From Muricea muricata (Eukaryota > Cnidaria > Anthozoa > Malacalcyonacea > Plexauridae): DNA of 64,000 nucleotides. The notes beneath the pieces were generated by a model. It worked only from the letters and a program-made list of their open reading frames with translations. It did not search any database and had not been told where the DNA came from. A program made the position numbers and the translations under genes. This document shows positions 1 through 11,460 of this stretch, in pieces. Position 1 is the first letter of the stretch; every line of letters starts with the position of its first letter. The stretch spans positions 2,485,001-2,549,000 of the forward strand of contig OY979723.1 of the NCBI GenBank assembly GCA_963855995.1, given 5' to 3'.

Positions 1-663
1 CCCGCGTGTCGGCCATCCGCGCCCGCCTCCGCACGGTCAGATATATAGCAGCATAGATATATAAAGTGGAAAATGCGTTTAAGGCAAATACAATAGTGAC
101 CATTACATTCATAAATTTTCCTAAAGCCAAACTGGTTAACCGTGGGGGCTACAATAAGAATCCAAAGGCCAACAATCATTTTGAGTAATTTTGGTTTGGT
201 CACTTTAGTGCGATGGTAAAAGGGATGGAGGATAGATAAATAACGTTCAATGTTTAGACCAAAGAGTGTCATTATGCTCATGGCTACAGAGCAGAAACAC
301 GCATAATGAAATAGGATATTGATTTCGCATCTTGCATATCCGATTATTAATGTAACAAGTAACATAACGAAGCTTCCATTTCCGAAGAGTCCCACCAGTA
401 GATCGTTAACAGACAACAACATTATCAAGAAATATGGCTTTTTGCTTTTGAGCAACGCAGACTTTGCATACGCTAGAATAGTGACCGAATTCAGAAATAT
501 TGTTGACACAGTTAAGAAGATATTAAAAATCAATCCAATAAGAAAGTTTATGTAATACACGTCGGATGGAATTCTAATTATCATTGGAATCTCATCATTA
601 TGGAAAGAGCATATTTCCCAAATAGTGTCACCAGCAAAAGAATAGTTAGTCGTGTTGGCCATT
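1..663 (-). pseudogene. Subfamily A class A GPCR, 3' end cut by window edge, frameshifted
   Basis: The minus strand starts at an ATG at 661-663 and reads as a rhodopsin-like receptor closely related to the intact gene at 3742-4707: an N-terminal ectodomain of about 35 residues, TM1 with LNSVTILAY, TM2 with SVNDLLVGLF, the Cys before TM3, then GLNIERYLSILHPFYHR with the E-R-Y motif at the end of TM3. After TM4 the frame is lost. Alignment with the intact paralogue shows one extra base near the G-run at 144-148. Beyond it the homology continues in another frame through TM5 and into intracellular loop 3, where the window begins. I call it a pseudogene, but a single extra base in a homopolymer could be an assembly error, so a functional allele is possible. 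Confidence 0.8.
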
Positions 664-1205
664 TTACAGTAAGCGACTTGGTTGAAACGACGCAATTAAA
701 TTATAAGCTCAACCTAATTTGGTGATACGATTATTTGACGATGATAATTAACATTAAGCATTCTAATCACGATTGGATAGCGTATTTTATTTCAAGTCTA
801 ATCTACTTGGTTGAGCCTAATGCGTTTATTAAGTTTTCAAAAGTGTAATGACTTTTTAAATTACATCCTGCATGGCATTTAAAAAATAATGAGTTTAATT
901 AATTACAGTTTGTGCCAAAGACTAAATAAGACTAAATTAAGACTAAAGATAAATTTCACTCTAAATTCTTGTAGCAATATATTATTATGTCTTTTAGACT
1001 TAGATCTGGATCTAGTATGAAGTTCAAATGAGATGGATCTTAATAACGTTTTAGTTTCTACCTTATTTTTATTTAATGTTTCCCCAGCATGATGACGCAA
1101 TATGAAATAATGAATAACACAGTATAGATTATTTATAGTTAAGTGAAGTACGGTTTGAAAATTTGGAAGATATGCGACTAAGTCTTTCAAACTCGCTGGA
1201 TTTTT
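664..1205. other. AT-rich spacer between two subfamily A loci
   Basis: I see no gene, RNA or clear repeat here. It separates the start of one minus-strand receptor from the 3' end of the next. Confidence 0.5.
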
Positions 1206-2169
1206 CAGATACGTTGCTGTTTTTTGAATAATTGCTTTGCTTCCTTCCTTAAAGCTAAATTTTTTCAAAAGAAGACGAGAGAATTCATAGACGCGGCGCT
1301 CAAAACAACTGTACCACTCCACAATGCTAACAACGATAAGATATTGCTTTGAGGAAGAAGCTTAGTGATAGCCATCGGTACTTTGCATGTGAAAACCAGG
1401 GCAACAACAATCGCGCAGGATTTTGCCATTTTGATATTTTGTAGCTGCTCCTTTCTATTGGTCCGTTCTTCGTTTATCCGCGCCAGCGTGAGCTGTTCGC
1501 CTGCTTCTCGCGTTCCCGTTCCTTGCGGTCTCTTTCGCGCGGTGATAAAGATAGCTACGTAGATGTACACAGTTAGAAATGCAATAAGAAAAAAATAAAA
1601 TGCTTGGCAGTATATTCATAGTTTTGCCATAAAGCAAACTGGGTACACGTAATATTATCGTGAGGAATCAGAAGCTAACAATCATTTTCAGTAATTTCGT
1701 TTTCGTCACTTTCGTTCGATGGTAAAAGGGATGAAGAATGGATAAATAACGTTCAATGCTCAGACCCAAGAGTGTCATGATGCTCATGGCAGCCAGCAAG
1801 TAACATTCGTAGTAAAATAAAACATAAATTTCGCATTTTTTGATGTTCGATTACGATATTGATCAAAACCAGTACAAAGCTTGCGTTTGGAAACAGTCCC
1901 ACCAGAAGATCGACAACAGACAACAAAATTATTAAGAAGTACGACTTCTTGCTTTTGAGGAATCCAGATCTCCTATACGCCAGAATCGTGACCGAATTTA
2001 GAGATATTGTTGTTATCGTTAAGGTGATATTTACAATCAGTACAATGATAAGGTTTATATAATGCACGTTTGGTAGAGTTCCATCGATCATTTGGATTTC
2101 ATCATTAAAGGAATAACATTTTATATAAACTTCGTCGCCGGCAAAAGAGTTGTTAGTCGTGTAGGCCAT
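1206..2169 (-). pseudogene. Subfamily A class A GPCR pseudogene
   Basis: Full-length homologue of the 3742-4707 receptor. The ATG is at 2167-2169. TM1 (LNSVTILAYRRSGFLKSKKS) and TM2 (SVVDLLVGLF) are clear. The frame breaks at a T-run (1836-1841, one extra base), again at an A-run (1589-1595, one extra base), and the TM7 Trp codon is TGA (1265-1267), so NSLVFF ends early. The expected C-terminal tail is still visible after that stop, down to the ancestral stop at 1206-1208. Loop 3 and TM6 (TARKRPQ..., FTCKVPMAI) are well kept. Three separate lesions make this a real pseudogene, although two are homopolymer indels. It would have been a seven-helix plasma-membrane receptor. Confidence 0.85.
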
Positions 2170-3495
2170 CTTGTCCCAAGTGACTTGATTTAAACGACGC
2201 GTCTATATTGAATCGCCGGTATAATTTGGCTGTTGAATGACAAGAGACAAGGACTATGGCTGAGCCAACAAGAATCTCGACGATTTTAATTGCAGTGTCT
2301 ACACCACTGGGAAAAGAATCGTGAAGACCTATCGATGTTAACCTAGTCAAATGGCGTGTCTATCTTTCCATTTTAATACATCTTTTCTTAACTTGTAGCA
2401 ATGGAAACCGAGTTTAGTTTATTCCGTATCAACGTAATTTCAAACGTAAACATTACTTTTGTCGTGTCTTGGTTGTGTTATTCTGAGGCCTGAGTCTATA
2501 TCCACATAGGTCAAGGCGAAAAATATGTCTGGCTACAGTAACACCACAAACATTATTTTCACCTGAGTACATAACAAAATAAGATCGGAATAAAATTATC
2601 ACTACAATCTATTCGAATCGTCGATTCGTTAAAGCATATAAAATGTTGTTTAGAGTTACTGTTCTTTATTATTTCAGTGAAATAGTGTGTGGATTTCCGT
2701 GATTATCGCAAACATAAACCTGCCTACATGAAGAAAACACATAAGAAATACATATTTGTCATCAGTAAATCCGATAAATTTCGCCCTGATATACATAAAT
2801 TTCAAGTTTAAAATTCTAACCAAATATCATTCATTTCTCAAGATCGGCTGCTCATGCTTTATGTATTACTTATGCATCCAAAAACTAAATTCTGCTGAAG
2901 CTTTACGTTTGAATCAACATTTATCATGCAACTTTTCTGAACTTTTGCAGCTTGCAGCGAAAGATAAGCCGAGCTTACGGATCGAAAGCTTTGCAATAGT
3001 AAATTTACGTGGTGTTTCCACAAAATTATATTTTAATTTAATATTCATAATGCAAACATACAAGGAGCTTACGAATTGCTGTCTATTTCTCTATGCACAC
3101 ACACACTATTATAATAAAATATCGTATTTCTACCACGTGATGAGGTGATTTCTCACTGTATCTCACTTTTAAAGTGAGATACAGTAAATATCTCACGCTC
3201 TCATGGCAACGCTTGTACACGGAAGCACAGATTGGCAAGTTTTCGTAAACAAAAATGGCGGAATGTGCGAAAAGTTTGATGAACTTCACGAAGAATTATA
3301 AAGTATTTTGGAGGACAAGGACGTTGAAAACACAAATATTTAAAAAATTAAAAGGAATTTTTGTACTTCTCGTTATAAAAATAAACAAAGAACTGGCTAT
3401 TTCGTATTTTAGAGCATCATATTCACGAAGGTATGTTCAACTTGAAGAACTTAAAAGTTTATTCTTACGGAAGTTTTTGATTTTCGGTATAGTAT
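2170..3495. other. Spacer with a short perfect hairpin
   Basis: No gene supported; open frames here are short and match nothing I recognise. A palindrome lies at 3156-3184 (CTGTATCTCAC...GTGAGATACAG) and repeats of TCTCAC flank it, so a small foldback element is likely. Confidence 0.5.
3156..3184. repeat. Short perfect inverted repeat (hairpin)
   Basis: Arms CTGTATCTCACTTT and AAGTGAGATACAG face each other with almost no loop. Further TCTCAC and GTGAGA copies lie just outside. This looks like the core of a small foldback or MITE relic. Confidence 0.7.
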
Positions 3496-3640
3496 ATCAT
3501 TTATAGACCATCCGCTCGGGGGATTCGGCGAAATATTTCCTGAAGTGATGATATTTCCCTCGGGCTAAAGCCCTCGGGAAATATCATCACTTCAGGAAAT
3601 ATTTCACCGAATCCCCCTCGCTCCGGGTATATAAATGATA
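3496..3640. repeat. Foldback element, about 145 bp
   Basis: A long near-perfect palindrome centred near 3567. The inner arms (GAAATATTTCCTGAAGTGAT and its complement) match perfectly and meet at CGGGCTAAAGCCCTCG. The outer arms (ATCATTTATA..., with GGGGGATTCGG) match with a few differences. No coding capacity. Likely a non-autonomous foldback MITE between two receptor loci. Confidence 0.8.
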
Positions 3641-3741
3641 AAAATTCGTCATTAATTTCTTCAAAATGGATATCGCTTTGGTAAAGCTGTTCGAGAAATT
3701 GGATCAGACGCAACAAAAGTCTTTCGAAGTCGTAGGATTTC

Positions 3742-4707
3742 TTAGTTTTGTTGGTGGTTGAGATTTTTGAATAATTGTTTTGCTTCTTTCCTCAAAACTA
3801 AATTTTTCCAATAGAAAACCAGGGAGTTCATAGACGAAGCGCTCAACACAATGGTACCACCCCATAACGATAACAATGGTAAGTGGTTACTGTCGGGAAG
3901 AAACCTCGCGATAGCCATCGGTACGTTGCATGTAAATACCAAAGCAACAACAATCGTGCAGGATTTCGCCATTTTGATATTTTGCAGCTGCTCTTTTTTA
4001 ATCGTCCCTTGTTCTTCTATCCGCGCCTCCGTGATCCGTTCGTCTATTCGCCGCGTTTTCATCACTTCCGGCCGTTTTCGAGCGGTCATAAAGATAGCAA
4101 CGTAGATGCATAAAGTCAATAACGCAATAAGAAGAAATAGAACACTTGAAATCATATTCAAAGTTTTCCGAAGAAACAAACTGGGCAAACGTAACATTAT
4201 CACAACGAACCAAAAACCAACAATCATTTTGAGTAATTTTGATTTGGTCACTTCAGTTCGATGATAAAAGGGATGCAGGATAGATAAATAACGTTCAATG
4301 TTTATGCCAAAGAGAGTCGTTATACTCGTACCAGCCAACAAGTAACATGCATAGTAAAAAAAAATATAAACTTCACATTTTGGATGTCCGGTTATGACAT
4401 TGGTAAGAAACAAAACGAAGCTTCCATTTGCTAACAGTCCCACTAGAAGATCGACAACAGACAGCAACATTATCAAGAAATAAGATTTTTTGCTTTTGAG
4501 CAACGAAGATCTCGTATACGCCAGAATCGTGACAGAATTAAGTAATATTGTTGATATAGTTAAGAAAATGTTAATAATCAGTCCGATAACATAGTTTACG
4601 TGGGCGACATTGGATTTAATTACAAAAACCATTCGAATTTCCTCGTAAAAATAACATGTTTCCAACACATTGTCGTCACCAAAGGAGAATTCAGTCGTGC
4701 TGGCCAT
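3742..4707 (-). CDS. Class A (rhodopsin-like) GPCR, subfamily A, intact
   Basis: A 321-residue seven-helix receptor in one exon, expected in the plasma membrane and signalling through G proteins; the ligand is unknown. Visible landmarks: extracellular N-terminus of about 35 residues, TM1 with Asn57 (LLNSVTILAY), TM2 with Asp86 (SVVDLLVG), Cys111 at the top of TM3, E138-R139-Y140 followed by LSILHPFYHR, TM4 with Trp166, a very short second extracellular loop, TM5 at about 184-209, a basic loop 3 (about 210-248), TM6 with TCNVP (about 259-263) in the place of CWxP, and TM7 with N294-S-L-V-F-Y in the place of NPxxY. The short loop 2 recalls the melanocortin/adenosine-type group, but I cannot assign it further. 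It is the only unbroken member of the four-gene minus-strand cluster. Confidence 0.9.
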   Translation of the reverse strand: MASTTEFSFGDDNVLETCYFYEEIRMVFVIKSNVAHVNYVIGLIINIFLTISTILLNSVTILAYTRSSLLKSKKSYFLIMLLSVVDLLVGLLANGSFVLFLTNVITGHPKCEVYIFFYYACYLLAGTSITTLFGINIERYLSILHPFYHRTEVTKSKLLKMIVGFWFVVIMLRLPSLFLRKTLNMISSVLFLLIALLTLCIYVAIFMTARKRPEVMKTRRIDERITEARIEEQGTIKKEQLQNIKMAKSCTIVVALVFTCNVPMAIARFLPDSNHLPLLSLWGGTIVLSASSMNSLVFYWKNLVLRKEAKQLFKNLNHQQN

Positions 4708-6571
4708 TTTGGACTAACAAATGACTCCGTTCGACGCAATTAGATTATGTACCCCAATCTAATTTGGTGATTGGTGGTTGGCTATTATAAATTTGCGATG
4801 ATAATTAACAATAACCGCACCTTTGACAACATACCTTTGACAACATACGTTTGACAACACTGGCGAAGACAACCGTTGCTCAAATGGCGAGTCTATCATG
4901 TTTGGAATTCCATTCACCATTCCAATTCCCATTCTAAACCATTTTACCCGATAAAATCTACTCGAATTGATTTAATCCAACATTTGAAATTAAAATTTCG
5001 AGTAATGCAGAACTTTTTTTAGCTTGATGCGTTTAATTAAGCTTGTATACGATAAATTTAATGGCCTTAATTGCATCAGAACAACACTAACAAAAGCACG
5101 ATCTAATTAGTTATTGCTATGGCCTACGCGAACTAAATTTGATGAGAAATATTAGTTGAAATTGCCTTAGCATAATAATAATGTACTATTTAAAACACGA
5201 GTAGGAGTGTTTTATGCGATATAAAACGCGAGGCACAGCCGAGAGTTTTATATGTGATAAAGCACGAATTGCGAGTATATTAAATGGCTTTAAAAACAAT
5301 CCATTTTATACCCATCTTGTCAGTTTGTTTCCGAAAGAATTTTCAATATAGATGTTGTATAAGCCGAAAAAATCGAAGAAAAAATGTTGTGACTATACCC
5401 ATGTGCTTCATGAACCCGTGAAGACTCCTTCACGGCTATGATTCCTTGTGTGTTTTGCTCCCGAATTATGAGTTTTTTTACATGCTTTTTATTCTGTTTT
5501 TCGCTGTGGTTTGTCCCTTCAAGTAATTAATATCATCTTAACCTAACAAATTAAAAAAAAACGGGATGTTAAGATTGTTGGAGGAATTGAAGAAGCCTGC
5601 ACTCCTGAATATCTTTCTAAGTTCACCACTATTGTTCAACGATTCTTGCTCAATGGACAGAAGTGTAACTCAGTTAAGTTCGACTGTTTTGTTTAACGTC
5701 TTGAATTGAACGTTGCCAATATCGGCGGTGCAGTTTAGGGCCCAAAAAACCATATAGGATGTTTTTCTACCCAAGCAATAGCAGAGTTTTGACGTTCCAA
5801 GCGAACGTTCTTCGTGCTTAGTTTAATCGGTTTATTAAGTTTGCACAAGATTATTATCACAATGGATTAAGTAAATATTTCATATCGCCAGCAAAATATT
5901 GATAAAAAACAATAAGTTTAATTAACAATTCTTGTGACTTGTAATTAAGTGCTGCACCGACTTCTGACACCGAAAAAAAACACAAAAAAATTAACAAAAA
6001 GAAAAAAACCCAGAAATGGGGCGAATTTAAAACTCCGCCTCGCTTACGGCAGGTGGAGTAATAATCCCAAACAGGAGTGATCAAATTTGTAACAACAGTG
6101 CAAAAGTCTGTAACAACAAAAGAATCAATCAAATTTTGGGAAGTTCCGACTACTTTACACGTATTTATTACGACATTTAAAGTTTTTAAAGGAAAAAGTG
6201 AAAGGGAGTGATCGCGATGTAAGTGCAGTTGTATTGCGTGTATTCTTGTCTCTAACATTTCCTTTTATATTATTAACAAGTAATAATTGGCGTCGTGCTA
6301 TTACCCATATTTACTAGGGAAAAAATGCTGATTTCGAGAATATATAGTATGTTAAATTACACAAGTTCCAAAAGTGCTCCATCGGCAAACCGTATAGTTA
6401 AACATGGTTTATAATCTCTAAAACAATTTGCTACTCCTGTATGCATGTAAGGACATGAAGTATAACATTATTTACCAGAATTTATGTAATATACATATGC
6501 GAAATATTTTAATACATGCAAGATTATAAGTTTCCTGCTCCAACACTTGAAACGTTAGCAAAATTTGTAAT
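4708..6571. other. Spacer with repeat remnants
   Basis: No gene supported. It holds a short tandem stretch of TTTGACAACATAC at about 4827-4859 and a hairpin-bearing dispersed repeat at 5186-5365. The stretch 5560-5700 translates for about 45 codons (KIVGGIEEACTPEYLSKF) and might be a degenerate retroelement piece, but this is weak. An open minus-strand frame at 5857-6258 is hydrophobic and low-complexity and resembles no family I know. Confidence 0.5.
5186..5365 (+). repeat. Dispersed hairpin repeat (MITE-like), copy 1
   Basis: The copy contains TATAAAACGCGAGG...GAGAGTTTTATA, then GATAAAGCACGAATTGCGAG and CCATTTTATACCCATCTTGT. The same sequence occurs inverted at 21193-21376 and 49978-50140, and in pieces near 7850-7950 and 8080-8200. 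Non-coding, so probably a non-autonomous mobile element. Confidence 0.7.
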
Positions 6572-7534
6572 TTATGTTAGTAGTTGTGATTTTTGTAAAA
6601 GCTTTAAAGCTTCTTTTCTTAAAATTGGATTTGTCCAAAAGAAAATGATGGAATTCAATGAGGAAGCACCGAAGGCAATAGTGGCACTCCATAAGGATAA
6701 CAATGTTTCACGGTCATTCGTAATACGAAAGCTCGTTACAGCAATTGGCACATTGCATATATACACCAAGCCTACCGCAATCGCACACGATTTAGCCATT
6801 TTGTAATTTTATAGCGACATTTTTCTATTCGTCCGACCTTCTGGTACCCGCGCCTCTGTGACCTGTTTTTCCGTTTCGCGCGTATCCGTTACACGCAGCT
6901 TTCTCCGCGCAGCGATGTAAATGGACAGATAGATGTATAACGTGGACAATGCATTGAGGGCAAATACGCAGCGAATAATTATGGTCCTTACTACGCCAAA
7001 AGCTAAAATACTCCAACTAGTGCTCCAACGAAGAACCAAAGGCCTGCAACCATTTTGAGCAATTTTGGTTTGGTCACTTTAGTGCGATGGTAAAAGGGAT
7101 GGAGGATGGATAAATAGCGTTCAATGTTTAGACCCAAGACTGTCATATGCTCATAGCAAGCAAGCAGAAGCTAGCGAAATGGGATAAGGTATATATTTCG
7201 CATCTTGGATACCCGATTATTATTGTAACAAGAAGTATAACGAAGCTTCCATTTCCGAAGAGTCCCACCAGTAGATCGTTAACAGACAGCAACATCATCA
7301 AGAAATACGACTTCTTGCTTTGAGCAACGCAGATTTTACATACGCCAGAATCGTGACCGAATTCAGAAAAATTGCCGATATAGTTAAAATGATATTAAAA
7401 ATCAGCACAACAATGTAGTTTATGTAGTACACGTTGGATTGAATTTCCAAAACCATTCTGTTTTTTTCCTCGTATACATAACATCTTGGCCAAAGTTTAT
7501 TGCCAGCAGAAGAGTAGTTAGTCAAGTTGGCCAT
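6572..7534 (-). pseudogene. Subfamily A class A GPCR pseudogene, several frame breaks
   Basis: Homologous over its full length to the 3742-4707 receptor. The family start (MANLTNYSSAG) is the ATG at 7532-7534; an in-frame ATG eight codons upstream is possible but not conserved. TM1 (LNSVTILAYVKSALL) is good, then one base is missing at 7319-7321 (T-run), two bases are missing near 7145 before the E-R-Y region, and further bases are lost near 6800 between loop 3 and TM6. TM6-TM7 (FICNVPIAV region, then SLNSIIFFW) and the C-terminal tail are still readable down to the stop at 6572-6574. At least three frame changes make this a dead gene. Confidence 0.85.
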
Positions 7535-9193
7535 TAAACACTGAGCAACAACGTTCAAACGATAAAACTAGATATAATATATTATATATTTGTCAATCTA
7601 TAATTTGAAATGTTATATGCCTGTCAATCAACAGCTGAATCAATTGGGCTCGTCTATTTTACCCGTGTGAGCGTTTTTAAAGCCCACCCCGCCGCGCATG
7701 CAAGGCGACCGTAATGGAAAATGCGTTTCATTCAGTGCTGTCAAACAAAATTACAATGGTCGAGCTTAGCTGATTCAGCTGTCGGTATTTGTCGTATATA
7801 AAATAGGCATATATCATTGACATATAACAGTGCTTTATGTAATATTTTGTAATCGAGGCGCAGCCGAGCGTTTCATATCTGATAAAGTACGAATTGCGAG
7901 TTTTTTATACCCATCTTGTCAGTTTGTTTGCGAAAAAATTTCAAGATAGATGTTGTATAAGCCAAGAAAATCGAGGCAAAAATTTTGTGAAAATACACGT
8001 GTGCTTTCTCACATATAGAGACTCTTCACGGCTATGATTTCCTTTGTATTTTTCTCATGAATTGTGCGTTCTTGAAAATGCTGATAAAGCACGAATTGCG
8101 ATTATTTTAAATTGCCTGTAAAACGATCCATTTTATAACCATCCTGTCTGTTTGCTTGCGAAAGAATTTTCAATATAGATATTGCTTAAACCAAAAAATT
8201 CGAGGCATAAGTGCTTTATCACATTTTAAGATTGCTTCACGGCTGTCATTTCTTTGTGCTTTGGTCATGAATTATAAAATTGTATGGTTTGGACCAAGTC
8301 ACTTAGTGTATATATGTATATATTTCATTATTGGATAACTTCAACGCATAAGTCTAATTTCGAATGTTTGGTAGTTTGTGCAAACCTAAAAGTTTAATAA
8401 GTTTGCATAAAAAAATTGAGTGGATGAGGTTCTAATTGTGTTCTTAATTACACCAACACGGCATTGCAAAAATAGTGAGCTTAATTAATTGCTATCGCAA
8501 ACATAACTTGATGAGAAATTTTACTAAAAATTAAAAATTTTACCTCAGCATGATATGTGTTTTACTCTCTCTGGCGCTCTAGTCTAAATGAGATAAATCT
8601 TGTTTATGTTTTATTTACTATTTTTAAGTAATACTTTCCGAACATATTAACTAATGAACAATTCCAAGCTAAGGAAATTAGCAGATTTTGTCTTGGACGA
8701 AGCCATGAAGTTTAAATGCGAGATAGCTAGGCTTAAAATATGTTTACAAGAGCACCCCGTGCACTAAAATAATCTTAATTCAAATGCATATACAATTAAG
8801 GAAAGAAGATCTCTTATTGGTTTTAAAATTTAAATAAGAGTTAAAGTGGTTAACGGAGTTCTGCCACCTATATTGTTTCAAGCATACATATAAGAACGCT
8901 TTTTGTATATTTCTTTTAAGAAGTGAAGTCTCTCTCAATCCACAACGCATATATTCGATTTAAACTCTCAACAAGCGCCTCTCAATTGACAGTACACATG
9001 GCCAAGCGAACTTGTCATCGAAAACTTGCTAACGAAAAATTGCTGATCTGCACGAGGCTTCAACATATAAGTATTTTATTCAGTAGTTTTGGTCACTATA
9101 AATTTTGCGTGATGGTTAAATGTATACAATTGACACTGCACCAGTTTATGAACGTAAAACGGAACACCAACAGAAAACCAACGTTATCCTTGC
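7535..9193. other. Spacer with fragments of the dispersed hairpin repeat
   Basis: No gene supported. Fragments of the hairpin repeat described at 5186 occur near 7850-7950 (GAGGCGCAGCCGAGCGTTTCATATCTGATAAAG) and 8080-8200. This spacer separates the subfamily A cluster from the first subfamily B gene. Confidence 0.5.
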
Positions 9194-10051
9194 TTAAGAC
9201 CCGACAAGACAATCTTTCAACGTCTTTAGTATTTTTATTCCTTCTGTGCGTAAAACTTTGTTCTTCCAGAAGAAGATCGCACTGTTAAATGTGCAGTTTG
9301 CGTTGTAGAGAGTTGTTGTCCAAATGTAAGATAATCTTACGTTGGAAGTTTGTTTACTTTCAGAAAAGATTTCGAAGACAATGTATACACTGGAAGAAAT
9401 GGACAATACCGCAAGGCAGGCAACAACCAACAAACAAGTAGAAATACTCTTCAAATTCATTGTCGTTCTTTTTTCTGGTGATGTTGCTTTTCTTCGACGC
9501 ACTTCTCTGGAGATGATGAACAGTTTGTAGTTGAGAAATACTACTGGAGAAAATATAACGACGATATGAATCATTGCTGCAAGTGTCCAGGAAATGATCG
9601 TGTAGAATATCGATAACGTGTACAAGGTAGTGTGGAGAAAGATAAATATTGTTAGGAGAGTTAGCAGTCGTCGTCTGGTTACTGATATGCGATGAAAAAT
9701 TGGATAATACACTCCCAGATATCGTTCGAAGCTCATCACGAAAAGTACACAGAAAGAAAACCCATAGAACACAGTAACAAATTTCACATACACCCACCAA
9801 TGGAGCAACAAATCATAGTCCTCTCTTAACCAAGAGATCAGATAAAACAACGCTGTTGAATAATTCGTCATGACTGTCGCCAAATCGGAACACGACAACA
9901 CCATGATCATGAAATGGCATAATTTCTTTCGAAGTTGTGAGGATTTCCAAAAACTGACTATCACTAATGTGTTTAAAATGATCCCAGAGAAAGTGAAGAT
10001 TATGTTCACAACGCACAAGAATATCAAGTGGATGAAAACGTTCAAATCCAT
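9194..10051 (-). CDS. Class A GPCR, subfamily B, intact, minus strand
   Basis: A 285-residue single-exon seven-helix receptor with almost no N-terminal ectodomain: TM1 begins within the first ten residues. Landmarks: Asn27 in FSGIILNTLVI, Asp56 in VLSCSDLATV, E109-R110-Y111 followed by LGVYYPIFHR and a basic SVTRRRLL loop, TM5 with FSPVVFLNYKLF, basic loop 3 (EVRRRKATSPEKR), and TM7 with N256-S-A-I-F-F-W where NPxxY is usual. It has neither the TM6 CWxP motif nor the Cys pair that normally joins TM3 to loop 2. It is the only B member on the minus strand and lies head to head with the plus-strand array. The conserved upstream 19-mer is at 10115-10133. Ligand unknown; chemosensory or peptide recognition is inference. 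Confidence 0.9.
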   Translation of the reverse strand: MDLNVFIHLIFLCVVNIIFTFSGIILNTLVIVSFWKSSQLRKKLCHFMIMVLSCSDLATVMTNYSTALFYLISWLREDYDLLLHWWVYVKFVTVFYGFSFCVLFVMSFERYLGVYYPIFHRISVTRRRLLTLLTIFIFLHTTLYTLSIFYTIISWTLAAMIHIVVIFSPVVFLNYKLFIISREVRRRKATSPEKRTTMNLKSISTCLLVVACLAVLSISSSVYIVFEIFSESKQTSNVRLSYIWTTTLYNANCTFNSAIFFWKNKVLRTEGIKILKTLKDCLVGS

Positions 10052-11460
10052 TTTGAAAAGAAACCGTCAATCTGGACCTTCGCGAATGTTCTGGGATGTG
10101 CTGATACAGACTGCAAAGCAATATGCAGCTGTTGAAGTTCATAAAGAAAAATTTTACGTAATATTAAAGCTTTATGAGATTTGGCAGACAATTAATGTTC
10201 ACTTAGAGGTCTCTTTTGGGACCTCATTTTTAAGGCTAGGCATTTTGAAGGAGAGACTTTTCGTATCAAAGACTTAGTAAAGATTTGTATTAGTCAGGAA
10301 AACTGTACTCACGTAACGTGATTTTCAGACAGGTCCTAAATTGCTAACTCGTTTCAGAAAAAAGTCAATAATTTCCTTGCCTTGGCACTGCTTAGTAGTT
10401 CATAATAAGTTGGCTAAAAAATCATTAAAAATCATTAAGAAATTCAAATATGATTCAGGACATTTGAATTGCTCTGAAGTAAAATTGCTCAAAATTAAGT
10501 TTGCACAAGCCATAACAAACTTAATAAGTCCATTTAGCCCGACAAAGTCATGCGTTATTCGAAATTTGGTTTATGCTTATTATGTTGAAATAGACTATTA
10601 TTATTATTATTGTCATCTTTATTGGGGTCCACTAAAGATATTTATTAGTAATTACACTGCGACTCACGATATTACTTGTATATGAGATATTTATGCCGTA
10701 CGTGTTCAAAATGAGCATTGCTATTCATTAATACTTACGAACATCAAAACAAAGTTGTGAGAAGATCTTTACCATGTTGATATTTGATGTTAGTCACATG
10801 ACTGAAAAAATATGGCGTTGTTCCATATTTCAGGCGGACCACGCTATTAGTTTTAAAAATATGATAACACGACAGGACGTCGTTTTTAACTTAATTGGAA
10901 GTGGAAACGACATTCTTTAACCAAAAACAGCATAGGTAACAACAAGAGAATGTTTTAGCTAGAAAATAAACGAACTTGGTGTCATAGTTGGAGGATTTTT
11001 CAAAGATTACGTGGAACGGTGGAAAAGAGGAATTCTGGACTTCTAAAGTGGATAAGAGTGGAAGGTATTAGGCGTTTGAAGGAGAACTGTTCGTAAATTA
11101 TCATGATCAACGTCTATCAACATTTTGAGAAAGTTTGCTTTGCCATATATCTTCAAAACTAGCAATGATGGATTCCTGGTAAGCAATAATAATTCTAAAA
11201 GTACCTCCACTGGTGTCGTGGAATAAACGTTTGGCACTGGATTGAGGCAAAAATATGCTTGAGAGCACGACAAGTCGAGACCGACAAGACAGACAAGTCG
11301 AAATCAACATGATAATTCCCTAATGCTAGAAAAGGAACTTCTGATGAAAGGTTTTAGGTACCTGCCAAAGAAGTGGTAGAACGATCATTTAGATCCGTAT
11401 TATTAGCAACCAACATGTCTTCATATGTGCCCAAATGTGCAAAAGAGATCTCTGATCCCT
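10052..11460. other. Divergent spacer between the minus-strand and plus-strand B genes
   Basis: Holds the upstream motif of the minus-strand gene (10115-10133). A TTA-rich stretch at about 10583-10605 precedes CATCTTTATTGGGGTCCAC and could be a LINE tail, but no coding part is seen. Short minus-strand frames at 11043-11310 match nothing I recognise. Confidence 0.45.
10115..10133 (-). promoter_or_regulatory. Conserved upstream 19-mer of a subfamily B gene
   Basis: On the minus strand this reads AACAGCTGCATATTGCTTT, 63 bases before the start codon at 10051. The same sequence with few changes precedes nearly every B gene in the window. It contains the E-box CAGCTG. The function is inferred from conservation only. 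Confidence 0.6.

Noticed and set aside
2756..3148. Plus-strand open frame of 130 codons
   Set aside because: No motif, no homologous copy in the window and AT-rich composition; unsupported.
5857..6258. Minus-strand open frame of 133 codons
   Set aside because: Low-complexity Phe/Leu-rich stretch with no recognisable domain; probably chance.
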